This document shows, in pieces, positions 54,607 through 63,215 of a stretch of 64,000 nt of DNA. The DNA lies in the NCBI GenBank assembly GCA_020881835.1, contig CP052876.1, positions 1,674,001-1,738,000 on the forward strand, written 5' to 3'. A program made the position numbers and the translations under genes. The stretch is from Kineosporiaceae bacterium SCSIO 59966. Lineage in GTDB: Bacteria; Actinomycetota; Actinomycetes; Actinomycetales; SCSIO-59966. Position 1 is the first letter of the stretch. Each line of letters starts with the position of its first letter. The notes beneath the pieces are model-generated. The model had not been told where the DNA came from. It did no database searches and was given only the letters and a program-made list of their open reading frames with translations.

Positions 54607-55362
54607 TCAGCGTGCAGGGCCGGCCAGGTGCTCGGCGAAGAACGCGTCGATGCGGCGCCACGCGTCGGCCGCCGCCGCCGGGTCGGGTCCCGCCCCGAGC
54701 ACCCGCTTCAGCAGCGGCCGCAGCAACCAGGGGACGTCCTCATCGCTGTCGTTGAGGAACGAGTGACCGGCTGTCGGGTACTGCTTGACGTCGTGCGGGA
54801 CGCCCGCTGCCGACAGGGCCGCCTCGAGTCTGGCCGGAGCCTTGCGCAGCGTGAGGTCCCGCCCGCCGTAGCTGGCAACGATCGGACAGGCTCCGGCGAG
54901 AGCCTCGTCCAGGTGGCGAGGCAGCTGACCGTAGTTGACCGATGCCACGTCGAAGCCCTTGCCGTCGGCGGCCATCAGCGCGAACCCGCCGCCCATGCAG
55001 AACCCGAGGACACCGATCCGACCCGTGCAGTCGGTGCGGGCGAGCAGCGCCTGACGGGCCACCTCGACGTCGACGAACGCGCGACCCTCGCCTCGGAGGA
55101 TGTCAGCGAAGGTGGACCGCAGGCACTTGCGCGGGCCTCCCTCGACGAACAGGTCGGGCATCAGGACGAGAAACCCGGCGTCGGCCATGCGCTGCACCTG
55201 CCGCCGCATGGTTGGGGTGAGTCCGAACGCCTCGTGCACCATGACGACGCCCGGCCACGGGCCCGGGCCCTCGGGCACCCCGAGCACCCCGCGCAGGTGC
55301 GGGCTCACCCCCGGCGCGTCCGACGGCAGGTCGACGTCGAGAAGGGTGGAGCTGCTGGGCAT
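54607..55362 (-). CDS. Dienelactone hydrolase family protein
   Basis: 251 residues, alpha/beta-hydrolase of the DLH group. The nucleophile is C122 in GFCMGGG; the acid is Asp in SYGGRDLTL and the base His in AGHSF, so the Cys-Asp-His triad is complete. Dienelactone hydrolases open lactones in chloroaromatic breakdown, but many members have other ester substrates; none is indicated here. ATG 55362 with GGAGG is used. Upstream 131 bases to the SDR gene hold no gene. Possibly co-transcribed with the BrkB gene. Confidence 0.88.
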   Translation of the reverse strand: MPSSSTLLDVDLPSDAPGVSPHLRGVLGVPEGPGPWPGVVMVHEAFGLTPTMRRQVQRMADAGFLVLMPDLFVEGGPRKCLRSTFADILRGEGRAFVDVEVARQALLARTDCTGRIGVLGFCMGGGFALMAADGKGFDVASVNYGQLPRHLDEALAGACPIVASYGGRDLTLRKAPARLEAALSAAGVPHDVKQYPTAGHSFLNDSDEDVPWLLRPLLKRVLGAGPDPAAAADAWRRIDAFFAEHLAGPAR

Positions 55363-55493
55363 GAAGGCCTCCGCTCGAAAGAGAGCGGGATCGTACAAGC
55401 CGACGGCCTGACGAGGGAACTCGTCGGGTCGCCGGCTCGGACGATTTGGGGCCTGACGGGCCCGACCACCGCTGCGGCGGCAGCGCTCTCCGG

Positions 55494-56246
55494 TTACATG
55501 GCCGTGTGGCCACCGTCGACGGCGAGAACCTGGCCCGTTATCCAGGAGGACTCGTCCGAGGCGAGGAACAGAGCCGCAGCCGCAATGTCCTCGGGCGTGC
55601 CAGGCCGCTTAAGCGGTTGGACCGAGAGCATCATCTGAATGAACGGGTCGTTGGACAGATCTGCTGTCTGCTTGGTGAATGGCACGAACCCCGGGGCCAG
55701 AGCATTGCAGCGGATGCCGTGCGTGCCATAGTCAACGGCGATGGAGCGAGTGAGTCCGATGACACCCGCCTTCGTCGCGGCATGCGGTCCGTGCGTGGGG
55801 ATGCCGACCATGCCTGAGGTCGAGGCAGTATTGATGATGACTCCGGAGCCGCGCTCCTTCATGACCCGCAGAGCATACTTGCAACCGTAGTACACCTGCG
55901 TCAGCTCGAACCGGACCGTGAAGTCCCAGTCTTCGGTGGACAGATCTGCGATGGGCGCCATCCTGACAAGTCCGGCGTTGTTGTACATGACATCAAGTCG
56001 GCCGTGGACGTCGACAGTGTGTTGAACGAGCGTAGCCACCTGCTCCTCAGACGTGACGTCGACCTTGAAGAAGGACGCGTCTCCGCCGTCCTTGACGATG
56101 GCCTCGGCAGCTTCGCGCCCCCCTTCCTCGTCAAAGTCCGCGACGACCACGTGCGCACCTTCACGTGCAAAAAGTGATGCGGCCGCCCTCCCCTGGCCTG
56201 ACGCCGCACCGGTAATAATCACAATTTTGTCAGACAGCCTGTCCAT
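55494..56246 (-). CDS. SDR-family protein with His at the catalytic Tyr position
   Basis: 250 residues, classical SDR: TGAASGQGR cofactor loop, NNAG, S142 and K159, and WITGQVLAVDGG near the end. At the place of the catalytic tyrosine (YxxxK) the sequence reads PHAATKAG, with H155 encoded by CAT, one base from TAT. This would normally destroy or strongly change activity. Base composition is clearly less GC-rich than in the neighbouring genes, with more A/T at third positions, suggesting recent acquisition. The substrate is unknown; relatives are annotated as glucose or cyclohexanol-type dehydrogenases. A sequencing or assembly error at one base is the trivial alternative. Confidence 0.85.
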   Translation of the reverse strand: MDRLSDKIVIITGAASGQGRAAASLFAREGAHVVVADFDEEGGREAAEAIVKDGGDASFFKVDVTSEEQVATLVQHTVDVHGRLDVMYNNAGLVRMAPIADLSTEDWDFTVRFELTQVYYGCKYALRVMKERGSGVIINTASTSGMVGIPTHGPHAATKAGVIGLTRSIAVDYGTHGIRCNALAPGFVPFTKQTADLSNDPFIQMMLSVQPLKRPGTPEDIAAAALFLASDESSWITGQVLAVDGGHTAM

Positions 56247-56444
56247 CCGTGTCTCCTTGAGTCCTGGTCCGCCATGAGATGACGCATCTGGCCATACTTG
56301 ATTCCACCTTGGGCACCAGCGGCGAGGCCGTAGTCTTTCTGAGTGGCACCAGCCGCGGCAGGGACTAAGGTCCTGACACGTCTGGGCTCAGGCGGTCGTC
56401 GGACATCGCAGGTGATTGGCAGCTCACTGGCCGGCGGACAGACA

Positions 56445-56503
56445 CAGAATGCTGGATCTGGCCGCCGCTACGCGGCGTGTCGCGGCAACAACCCAGCATT
56501 CTG
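56445..56503 (-). repeat. 59-bp dispersed palindromic element, copy 2
   Basis: Ends CAGAATGCTGG (56445-56455) and CCAGCATTCTG (56493-56503) are perfect complements. In reverse orientation it matches the element at 8943-9001, with the same total length. It sits in the 289-base gap between the low-GC SDR gene and jetD; the rest of that gap has no gene. Confidence 0.8.
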
Positions 56504-56535
56504 GGAGAGGGGATTCTGGGAGAGGCGGGAGGGGT

Positions 56536-57771
56536 TCACCACAGGTGGTCGAGGAGGGTGTCGAGCACGGCCTCCTCGTGCACGGCTCGCCCGGTGCGAC
56601 GCATCGCCTCACCGAGCGCGGGGTCCCACTCGGGGGCCACGGGTGCCCCGAGCAGCGCGGGCCCGTCGGCACGGACGGCGGCCTGGTAGTCCTCGGCGGA
56701 CATCCGCCAGGGGCGGCAGCCGGCCGATACGACGAGCCGGTTCGCGATCGCGACCCCGGGCCAGTCGAAGTCGCCGTGGTAGTCCAGGTGGGCGCCGCCG
56801 GTCCGCAGCTGCCGCAGCACGTCGGAGGTGACCAGCCCAGGCATCCCGGACGTGCACACCACCGGCACCGCTCCCCCGCGCCGCTCGGCGACGGCCTCCA
56901 GCACGCGGGGGTTCTCGCAGACCAGGACCCGGGTGCCCCCGGGCACGGCGACGTCCGCCCGGGCCAGGTCCCACGCGGTGAGGTGCACGGGGTCGCCGTC
57001 GTCCGCGGCCAGAGCCAGCCGGTGCGCGAGCGCGGATCGGGCTGCGGGCCGCAGGCCGAGGGTCAGGCAGGTCCCGGACACGGCGTCGGGGCGCACCCCG
57101 TGCCGCTCCCACAGGGCGCGCCGGGCGGCGGCGGTGCGCGGCGCCTCCTCCCCCACGGCGGCGGCGAGCGCCCGCAGCACCAGGGCGCCCAGCACGGTGC
57201 CGTCGTCCAGGGCGTGGGCGTCCCCGGCGACCCGGGCGGCCAGCACGTTGCGGCCGGTGGGCACGGGGTCGCCCTCCCCCAGCAGACCGGCGGCCACGGC
57301 CGCCGCCTGGACGAGCACCCGGCCGGCGTCCTGGGGGTCGGTGACCCGGGCCAGCAGGCCGGAGCGACGGACGCCGGCCAGCCACGGCTCCACCCAGGGC
57401 TGGGCCGCGACCGCGGGGTGGTCGGCGAGCCAGGACCGCAGCGCCGCGTACGGGGCCTGCCGGGCCGCGGCGGCGGCAGACCGTTCCGCCACGCGGTCAC
57501 GCAGCGGGCCGCCGACCGCCTCCACCAGGGCCACCACGCCGGCGGTGCCGGCCCGCTCGCGCGCCACCGCGTCCAGCAGCTCCAGGTCGATGCGCACCCG
57601 GTCGCGCAGCACCGGCCGGCCGAGCAGGCCGGAGACGGCGTGGCGGACCGACCGGTCCGGGCAGTCCACCGTGATCGTGCCGACCGGTTCGAGCCCGTTG
57701 CGCTCCAGCCGGCTGCGGGCGGCCCTCCACACCGGCGACAGCGCCGGGTCGAGCGCCCACGGGGCGGGCAT
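56536..57771 (-). CDS. jetD: Wadjet JetD-like Toprim nuclease (TIGR02679/DUF2399)
   Basis: 411 residues. The C-terminal DUF2399 region holds a Toprim fold: VLVCENPRVLE with E286 and DYHGDFDWPGV with D334 and D336, the metal-binding acids of topoisomerase VI-A-like nucleases. The N-terminal part corresponds to DUF3323. In Wadjet systems JetD cuts plasmid DNA after the JetABC condensin has extruded and compacted a small circle. The start codon overlaps the jetC stop by one base (TGATG), so expression is coupled. Last gene of the operon. Domain identity is clear; the plasmid-defence role is taken from studied Wadjet systems. Confidence 0.88.
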   Translation of the reverse strand: MPAPWALDPALSPVWRAARSRLERNGLEPVGTITVDCPDRSVRHAVSGLLGRPVLRDRVRIDLELLDAVARERAGTAGVVALVEAVGGPLRDRVAERSAAAAARQAPYAALRSWLADHPAVAAQPWVEPWLAGVRRSGLLARVTDPQDAGRVLVQAAAVAAGLLGEGDPVPTGRNVLAARVAGDAHALDDGTVLGALVLRALAAAVGEEAPRTAAARRALWERHGVRPDAVSGTCLTLGLRPAARSALAHRLALAADDGDPVHLTAWDLARADVAVPGGTRVLVCENPRVLEAVAERRGGAVPVVCTSGMPGLVTSDVLRQLRTGGAHLDYHGDFDWPGVAIANRLVVSAGCRPWRMSAEDYQAAVRADGPALLGAPVAPEWDPALGEAMRRTGRAVHEEAVLDTLLDHLW

Positions 57772-60700
57772 CAGGCGCCGACCGCCTGGAGCCGGGCGCC
57801 GTCCCAGGTGTACCGGTACTGGGCGATCCCCCGCTGCCCCGGGTCGCGCAGCGCCTCGTAGATCGCCAGGGACGGCACGGTCGCGTGGTCGCCCCAGAGC
57901 CGTTCGCTGGTGACGATGAAGTCGAGGTCGAGGTCGACGAGCAGGCCGAACAGCAGCGGGTGGGTCCGGACGTCGATCTTGGGGAAGGCGTCGTCGAGCA
58001 GGATGAACCGCGGAGCGTGCGGTGCGGCGCCGGCCAGGGAGGTGAAGTGCGCGGCGGCGGCCGCGAACAGGGGCAGGTAGCACACCACCTTCTGCTCCCC
58101 CTGGGACAGCGGGGAGCGCCGGTGCAGGTCCAGCCAGGTACCCGGCGCCTCGGGGCGGGTGTAGCGGATCCGGAAGGCGAACCACTGCCGGTAGTCCAGC
58201 GCCCGGCTCAGGTGCTCGGTGTAGCTCTCCTCGGGCGCCTCCACCCGGGAGGCCTCGATGAGCCGGTGCAGCGCGTCCCGCAGCTCGGTCCGCTCGCTGG
58301 GCAGCAGCGCGCCGACGTCGCGCCCGAGCAGGTCGACCGCGCGCCGGGCGTCCTCGGGGACGTCCTCGCGCATCTGCCAGCGCAACCGGACCGCGATGCC
58401 CTGGGACGTCGTCACCTGGCCCAGCAGCCGGTTCATCCCCTCGACGAGATCGGCGGCCTCGAGCCGGCGCCGGCGCAGCACCGCGCCGAGCTCGCCGATG
58501 AGGTGCTCCTCGAACAGGGTGCGCTCCCGTTCGGTGAGCAGCTCCCGGTCGCGGCGGACGGCGGCCTCCAGCCGGGTGGCCAGCTCGGTCACCGGGTGCT
58601 CCCCGCCGTCGTCGCGGCCGAGCGCGGCGAGCAGGTCACCGACGGGCAGCACCCGCGGCTCGTGGTCGGCGGCGTCACTGCTCGTCGCCTGCTGCAGCGC
58701 GGCGTACAGGGCGGCCGCGTCGACCGGACGCGACGGCTCCGGCAGGGCGGCGAACCGGCGGGCCAGGTCCAGGACCGGCCGCGGCACGGGCGCCCCGGCC
58801 TGCAGTCCCGCGGCCAGGCTGAGTGCGGCGCCGTCCGGGGAGCCGCCGTCCGGGGAGCCGCCGTCCGGGGAGCCGCCGTCTGGGGAGTGACCGTCCCGGG
58901 CGACGTCGACGGCACCGACGAGTCCCGGGACGTCGCCGAGCTCGGCGAGGCGACGGCCGGCGGCGACGACGAGCGGCTCGGCCTCCTCCCGCCGCTGGGC
59001 GGCGGCCTGCAGGGCGGTCCGCGCGGCGCCGAGCTGCTCACGCAGCCGGCCGGCGTCCTGGCGCAGCACCCGCAGCTCGGCGCGTGCGCTCTCGGTCTCG
59101 CCGCGGGCGGCGGCGAGCCGGCGTTCCAGCTCGGCGATGCCGGCCCCCACGGCGTCGGCGAGCGTGCGGTGCTGCTCGTCCGCCGACTGGGCCGCCGCCC
59201 TGGCCTGCGCCGCCTGCTCGGCCAGATTCTCGGCGTGTTCGGCGTCCCCGCTCCACAGCGCCCAGTCATCGCCCCACCGCTTCAGTCGCCGCTGCAGGTC
59301 GGGGACGGCGTCGACGAGCCGGTTCACCCGGGTCCGCAGGGTGACGAGCAGGTCGCGGCGCTCGGCGAGCGCCTGCCCGGAGGTGGGCAGCCGGTGCCGG
59401 TCGGCGAGGCTGACCAGGGCGGCCCGGCGCTCGGCGGCCACCGTCCGTGCCGCGACCGCCGCCCGCTCGGCGGTGTCGGCCTCCTCCTCGGCTCGGCGGG
59501 CGGCCTCGGTGCGCTCCTCCAGCCGCGTCCAGGCGGTGAGCAGCGGTTGACCGGAGGGCAGGTCGGCGAGCCAGCTCTCGATCTCGCGGCGACGGGTCCT
59601 GGCGGTCTCCCGCTGGCGGCGGGCGTCGTCGCGGCGGCCGGTGGCGGCGAGGATCCGGGCGGTGACGTCGGCGAGGCGGCGCTCGCGCTCCGCGGCCCGG
59701 GCGGTCGCCCCGAGGTACTGGGCCGCGGGCTTGGCGGCCCGGCCGGTCAACGGGCCCAGCCGCCACGACCCGTCGAGGGCGACGGTCGCGGTCCCCGGGG
59801 ACACGGCGGCGTCCGTGTCGCCCACGGCGACCCGGCGCAGGACGCCGGTGACCAGGTCCGCGGTGACCGGGGACCCGGCGGGTACGTCGACGACGAGGAC
59901 GTCGGCCAGGGTGCGGCCGGCGGCGGGCTCGCCGCTGGGCAGGACGACGTCACGGCGGTCGGGGTCGAGCAGCGCACCGTCGGCCCGCACCCAGGCGTCG
60001 AGCAGCCCGGAGGACTCCAGGGCTGCCTCCAGGGCGGCGCGCCGATCGTCGTCCAGGTCTGCGGCGACGTCGACGAGCCGCCACAGCGGGGCGCCGTCAG
60101 CGTCGTCCCGGGGAGTGCGGCCGAGCGGCGGGGCGGGCGGCGCCGGGTCCCGCTCGGCCTCGACCGCCTGGCGTTCGGCGGCCAGCTCGGCGAGCAGCTG
60201 GTCCTCCGCCCGTTCGGCGGCGGCCGCAGCCGCCTCGGTCTCCCGCAGCTGGCCGGTCTGCGGCTCGGCGGCGGCCCGGACGGCGGCGGGCAGCCCCGCG
60301 ATGGTGGTCGCCGTGAGCTCGGGCAGCTCGACCGGGACGCCGCGCGCGTCGCCGCGCCAGGTGGCCAGCCCGGTGAGCAGCCGCTCCTCGGCGTCGGCGG
60401 CCAGCCGGGCGGCGTCCTGGCGTCGTCCGCGTTCCGCCTCGGCGCGCCGCTCGGTCTCCGCGGCCCGCCGCTCGGCCGCCTCCCGCTCGGCGTCCGCCCG
60501 CTCGGCGGCCTTGCGCGCGTCGTCGACGACGGCGACCGCGACGAGCAGCTCCCCGAGCGGACCGAGCACCGAGCGCACCGCGGTGGCGTGCTCGGTGAGC
60601 CGGTCGACCAGGGCGTCGGCGGTGCCACGGTCGGTCAACGGGCCGTCGCGCAGGCCGGCCGGCAGGGCGGGGACCTGCGCCAGCCCGGCGTCCGACGCCG

Positions 60701-61961
60701 CCCCCAGCACCTCGAGACCGGCGGCGGCCGCCGACGCCGTCTCCTCGAGCAGGCCGCGGGCGTCGGCGGCGACCCGCTCACCGACCTGCTGGGCCCGCTG
60801 CCGGGCGTGCTCGGCGGTCCGCTGGGCCGTGTCGGCGACGTCGGCGGCCTCCCGGGCCCGGGCGGCGAGGTCCAGCACCCGTTGGTGGCTGCGGGCCTCC
60901 GGGCTGGACTCCAGCTCGGCGGTGCGCGCCTGCGCCCGCTGCAGCCGCTGCTCGGTGTCCGCGAGCCGGGCGTCCACCTCGTCGTTCTCGCGCTGGCGGT
61001 CCTGCGCGTCCTGGGCCGCCCTGGCCTCGGCGTCCCGGCGCCGGCCCAGCTCGCGGTATGCCTCGACGAAGGCGGCGCCGCGCTCCCGGGCCCGGGCGGT
61101 GGCGTAGCCGCGGTAGGTGGCGGCCATCGCGGCCACGGCCTCGGCGGCCCGTCCGCGGCGCTCGATCTGCTCGCCGAACGCGGCGAGCTCGTCGAAGGTG
61201 TCCCCGGCGGACCGCACCGCGTCGTCGTCGAGCTGGGGCAGGGCCTGGGCGAGCTGGTCGGCCAGGCGCGCGGGTTCGATGTCCTCGCCGATCTGCGGCT
61301 GGCGCAGCCAGTACAGCAGCCGGAGCAGCTCGTCGTAGCGGGCGGCGTCGAGGCCGAACAGGACCCGCCCGACGTGTGCCTTGTAGGCGCGGGCCTGGTC
61401 GAAGAAGGAGCCGTCGGCGGACACCTCGGCCCGCAGCCGGTCCCGGGTCAGCGGGCCGGCGTCGTCCTCGAGGAACAGGTCGACGCCCACCGACCGCGGG
61501 CAGGTGAAGTACCAGGACGTCGCGGTCCTGGCGGTGGAGGAGGCCCGGACGCCGACCCCGCAGGTGAGCACCTCGCGCTCGCCGTCCGGCGTGGTCCGGG
61601 CGAACTCCACCCACAGGTAGCCGGTGCGGTTGCCGTCGTGACCGTCGGTCATCAGCCACAGCAGGCTGGTGTGGTGCCGGCCCGAGGCGGTGATCCGCAT
61701 CTTGTCGCCGTCGATCGCGAACGGCAGCAGCATCTCCAGGGTCTTGGACTTGCCGGCGCCGTTCGCGCCGCGCAGCAGCATCCGGCCGTCGGCCAGCTCG
61801 AAGACCTGCTCGTCGTACTGCCACACGTTGAGCACGCCGGCGCGGGACAACCGGTACCGGCCGGCCGACGCCGTCACGTGATCGGTCGTCTGATCGGTCG
61901 TCGCGGGCCCGGCGGTCACCTGCTCGGCGGTCAGCTGCTCGGTGACGGTGCGCGCACTCAC
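57771..61961 (-). CDS. jetC: Wadjet JetC-like SMC/MukB-type ATPase (TIGR02680)
   Basis: 1,396 residues with the two-headed ABC architecture of SMC-like proteins. N-terminal Walker A GANGAGKS at 65-72; C-terminal signature LSQGEQK at 1285-1291 and Walker B FILLDDAFPK with D1323 and D1324. Between them are long heptad-rich, Ala/Arg/Glu-rich coiled-coil stretches (about 270-500, 640-720, 880-1010) broken by a hinge-like globular part (about 750-870). It should be the loop-extruding motor of the Wadjet complex. The GTG start overlaps the jetB stop by four bases. The linker (SPDGG)n at about 1024-1043 comes from a 15-base DNA repeat. Confidence 0.9.
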   Translation of the reverse strand: MSARTVTEQLTAEQVTAGPATTDQTTDHVTASAGRYRLSRAGVLNVWQYDEQVFELADGRMLLRGANGAGKSKTLEMLLPFAIDGDKMRITASGRHHTSLLWLMTDGHDGNRTGYLWVEFARTTPDGEREVLTCGVGVRASSTARTATSWYFTCPRSVGVDLFLEDDAGPLTRDRLRAEVSADGSFFDQARAYKAHVGRVLFGLDAARYDELLRLLYWLRQPQIGEDIEPARLADQLAQALPQLDDDAVRSAGDTFDELAAFGEQIERRGRAAEAVAAMAATYRGYATARARERGAAFVEAYRELGRRRDAEARAAQDAQDRQRENDEVDARLADTEQRLQRAQARTAELESSPEARSHQRVLDLAARAREAADVADTAQRTAEHARQRAQQVGERVAADARGLLEETASAAAAGLEVLGAASDAGLAQVPALPAGLRDGPLTDRGTADALVDRLTEHATAVRSVLGPLGELLVAVAVVDDARKAAERADAEREAAERRAAETERRAEAERGRRQDAARLAADAEERLLTGLATWRGDARGVPVELPELTATTIAGLPAAVRAAAEPQTGQLRETEAAAAAAERAEDQLLAELAAERQAVEAERDPAPPAPPLGRTPRDDADGAPLWRLVDVAADLDDDRRAALEAALESSGLLDAWVRADGALLDPDRRDVVLPSGEPAAGRTLADVLVVDVPAGSPVTADLVTGVLRRVAVGDTDAAVSPGTATVALDGSWRLGPLTGRAAKPAAQYLGATARAAERERRLADVTARILAATGRRDDARRQRETARTRRREIESWLADLPSGQPLLTAWTRLEERTEAARRAEEEADTAERAAVAARTVAAERRAALVSLADRHRLPTSGQALAERRDLLVTLRTRVNRLVDAVPDLQRRLKRWGDDWALWSGDAEHAENLAEQAAQARAAAQSADEQHRTLADAVGAGIAELERRLAAARGETESARAELRVLRQDAGRLREQLGAARTALQAAAQRREEAEPLVVAAGRRLAELGDVPGLVGAVDVARDGHSPDGGSPDGGSPDGGSPDGAALSLAAGLQAGAPVPRPVLDLARRFAALPEPSRPVDAAALYAALQQATSSDAADHEPRVLPVGDLLAALGRDDGGEHPVTELATRLEAAVRRDRELLTERERTLFEEHLIGELGAVLRRRRLEAADLVEGMNRLLGQVTTSQGIAVRLRWQMREDVPEDARRAVDLLGRDVGALLPSERTELRDALHRLIEASRVEAPEESYTEHLSRALDYRQWFAFRIRYTRPEAPGTWLDLHRRSPLSQGEQKVVCYLPLFAAAAAHFTSLAGAAPHAPRFILLDDAFPKIDVRTHPLLFGLLVDLDLDFIVTSERLWGDHATVPSLAIYEALRDPGQRGIAQYRYTWDGARLQAVGA
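58831..58890. repeat. 15-bp tandem repeat inside jetC
   Basis: Four units of CCGTCCGGGGAGCCG, the last slightly changed, in frame, encoding SPDGG repeats after the second coiled-coil region. It is likely a flexible joint, and a place where copy number may vary between strains. Confidence 0.8.
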
Positions 61962-63205
61962 TGGCCCTCCTCGTCGTCGAACAGGGACGCCTCGCCGGAG
62001 GGCGCCGCCGCGGCCAGTGTCGGGCGGGCTGCGTACCGGGCGGCGGCCGCGTGCAGCCACCACCCGCCGCCGGGGTCGGGGCGGACCAGGCCGGCGTCGG
62101 TGAGGACGTCGGTGGCCTCCGCCCGGGCCGCCTGCGGGTTGTCGCGGTGCTCCCGGCGCAGCCCCGCGCCCCACTCGGCCAGCACGTCCTCGGCCGCCCG
62201 GGCCACGACGTCCGGGCCGAGCCACCACCACACCCGGTCCGCGGTGTCCGCGCTCCGGGCCGCCGGCCGGGCCACCTCCACCAGCCGTTCCAGCCACAGG
62301 AGGGCGAGGTGCCGCGCGGACCCGGTGCCGGGGAACGGGGCGTCGGTCAGCTCGTCGAGCGGGTCGACGGCCAGGGCACCCTCGGCGCGCAGCTCGAGGT
62401 CGAGCCCGAACCGGTCGGCGAACCAGTCCCGCTCCCGGTTGCGGTTGCGCCGCCACCACTCGGCCTGGTCCTCGGTGAGGTCGGTGACGGACAGCACCGG
62501 GGTCTCCACGAGCCGGCGGCGGACGGCGACCCGGGCGCCCCCGGACGCCGAGGGCAGGGCCGCGACGTCCAGCAGCTCGCGGGGGCCGGTGGCCGAGGCC
62601 AGCGGGGCGGCGACGAGCAGGCCGAGCCGGTCGCGGCGGACGTCGAGCAGGGACAGGGTGCGCTGCTCGGCCCAGTGCTCGAGGTCACCGTCCCGTTCGG
62701 TGAGCACGCCGAGGTCGACGAGGGCCAGCAGGGCCCCGTGCAGGGCCCGCCGGTCGGCGATCGCGTCGAGGTCCACGTCGAGGCCGGCGTCCCCGGCCGC
62801 GGAGCGGACCTCGGCGACGAGCTCGTCGACGAGCAGCTGGGTCTTGCACCGGGTGAGCGCGGCGAGGGTGAGGCAGAGCAGGGCGTAGCCGCGGGGCCCG
62901 AACGGCCGGCCGGACCGGCGCCGCAGGGGCCGTGAGGCGTCGTCGCCGAGACCGGCCTTGAACAGCCGGGCCGCGCCCGGTTCGACGACGAGGCGGTACC
63001 CGAGGCCGTCGGCGAAGGTCCTCGTCAGCTCGTCGCGGTGCCGCCGGACGAGGCGCAGCAGGGCGGCGGAGTCGTCGTCCTCGTCGGTGACCAGGGGCGT
63101 GCGGAGCAGGCCACGGGCGGCGCGTCGACGCTCCTGGGCGGCCTGCAGGTCCCCGGCGGGCGCGGGACGGTCGACCCGGGGCTGGGTCACTGGTCCCCCA
63201 TCCAT
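61958..63205 (-). CDS. jetB: Wadjet JetB-like protein (TIGR02678/DUF2398)
   Basis: 415 residues. Landmarks of TIGR02678 are LVTDEDDDSAALLRLVRRHRDEL near the start (landmark only), RPFGPRGYALLCLTLAAL, and SVTDLTEDQAEWWRRNR in the middle. In Wadjet the JetB protein is the MukE/kite-like winged-helix subunit that, with JetA, closes the JetC ring. ATG 63205 lies 10 bases after the jetA stop; GTG 63190 behind GGGGGA is an alternative. The stop overlaps jetC. It ends in an acidic tail (SLFDDEEGQ). Confidence 0.85.
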   Translation of the reverse strand: MDGGPVTQPRVDRPAPAGDLQAAQERRRAARGLLRTPLVTDEDDDSAALLRLVRRHRDELTRTFADGLGYRLVVEPGAARLFKAGLGDDASRPLRRRSGRPFGPRGYALLCLTLAALTRCKTQLLVDELVAEVRSAAGDAGLDVDLDAIADRRALHGALLALVDLGVLTERDGDLEHWAEQRTLSLLDVRRDRLGLLVAAPLASATGPRELLDVAALPSASGGARVAVRRRLVETPVLSVTDLTEDQAEWWRRNRNRERDWFADRFGLDLELRAEGALAVDPLDELTDAPFPGTGSARHLALLWLERLVEVARPAARSADTADRVWWWLGPDVVARAAEDVLAEWGAGLRREHRDNPQAARAEATDVLTDAGLVRPDPGGGWWLHAAAARYAARPTLAAAAPSGEASLFDDEEGQ

Positions 63206-63215
63206 GTCACGGCGC

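Noticed and set aside
54557-54661. N-terminal extension of the BrkB protein
   Set aside because: Arg/Pro-rich, overlaps the hydrolase gene, no ribosome site.
55363-55493. Possible tRNA or attachment site next to the lower-GC SDR gene
   Set aside because: No cloverleaf, T-loop consensus or direct repeats found around the segment; no integrase nearby.
57885-62888. Open frame of 1,667 codons on the plus strand, opposite jetC and jetB
   Set aside because: Composition is that of a shadow of a GC-rich gene (Gly, Arg, Val-rich, no motifs) and the minus strand has clear conserved domains.
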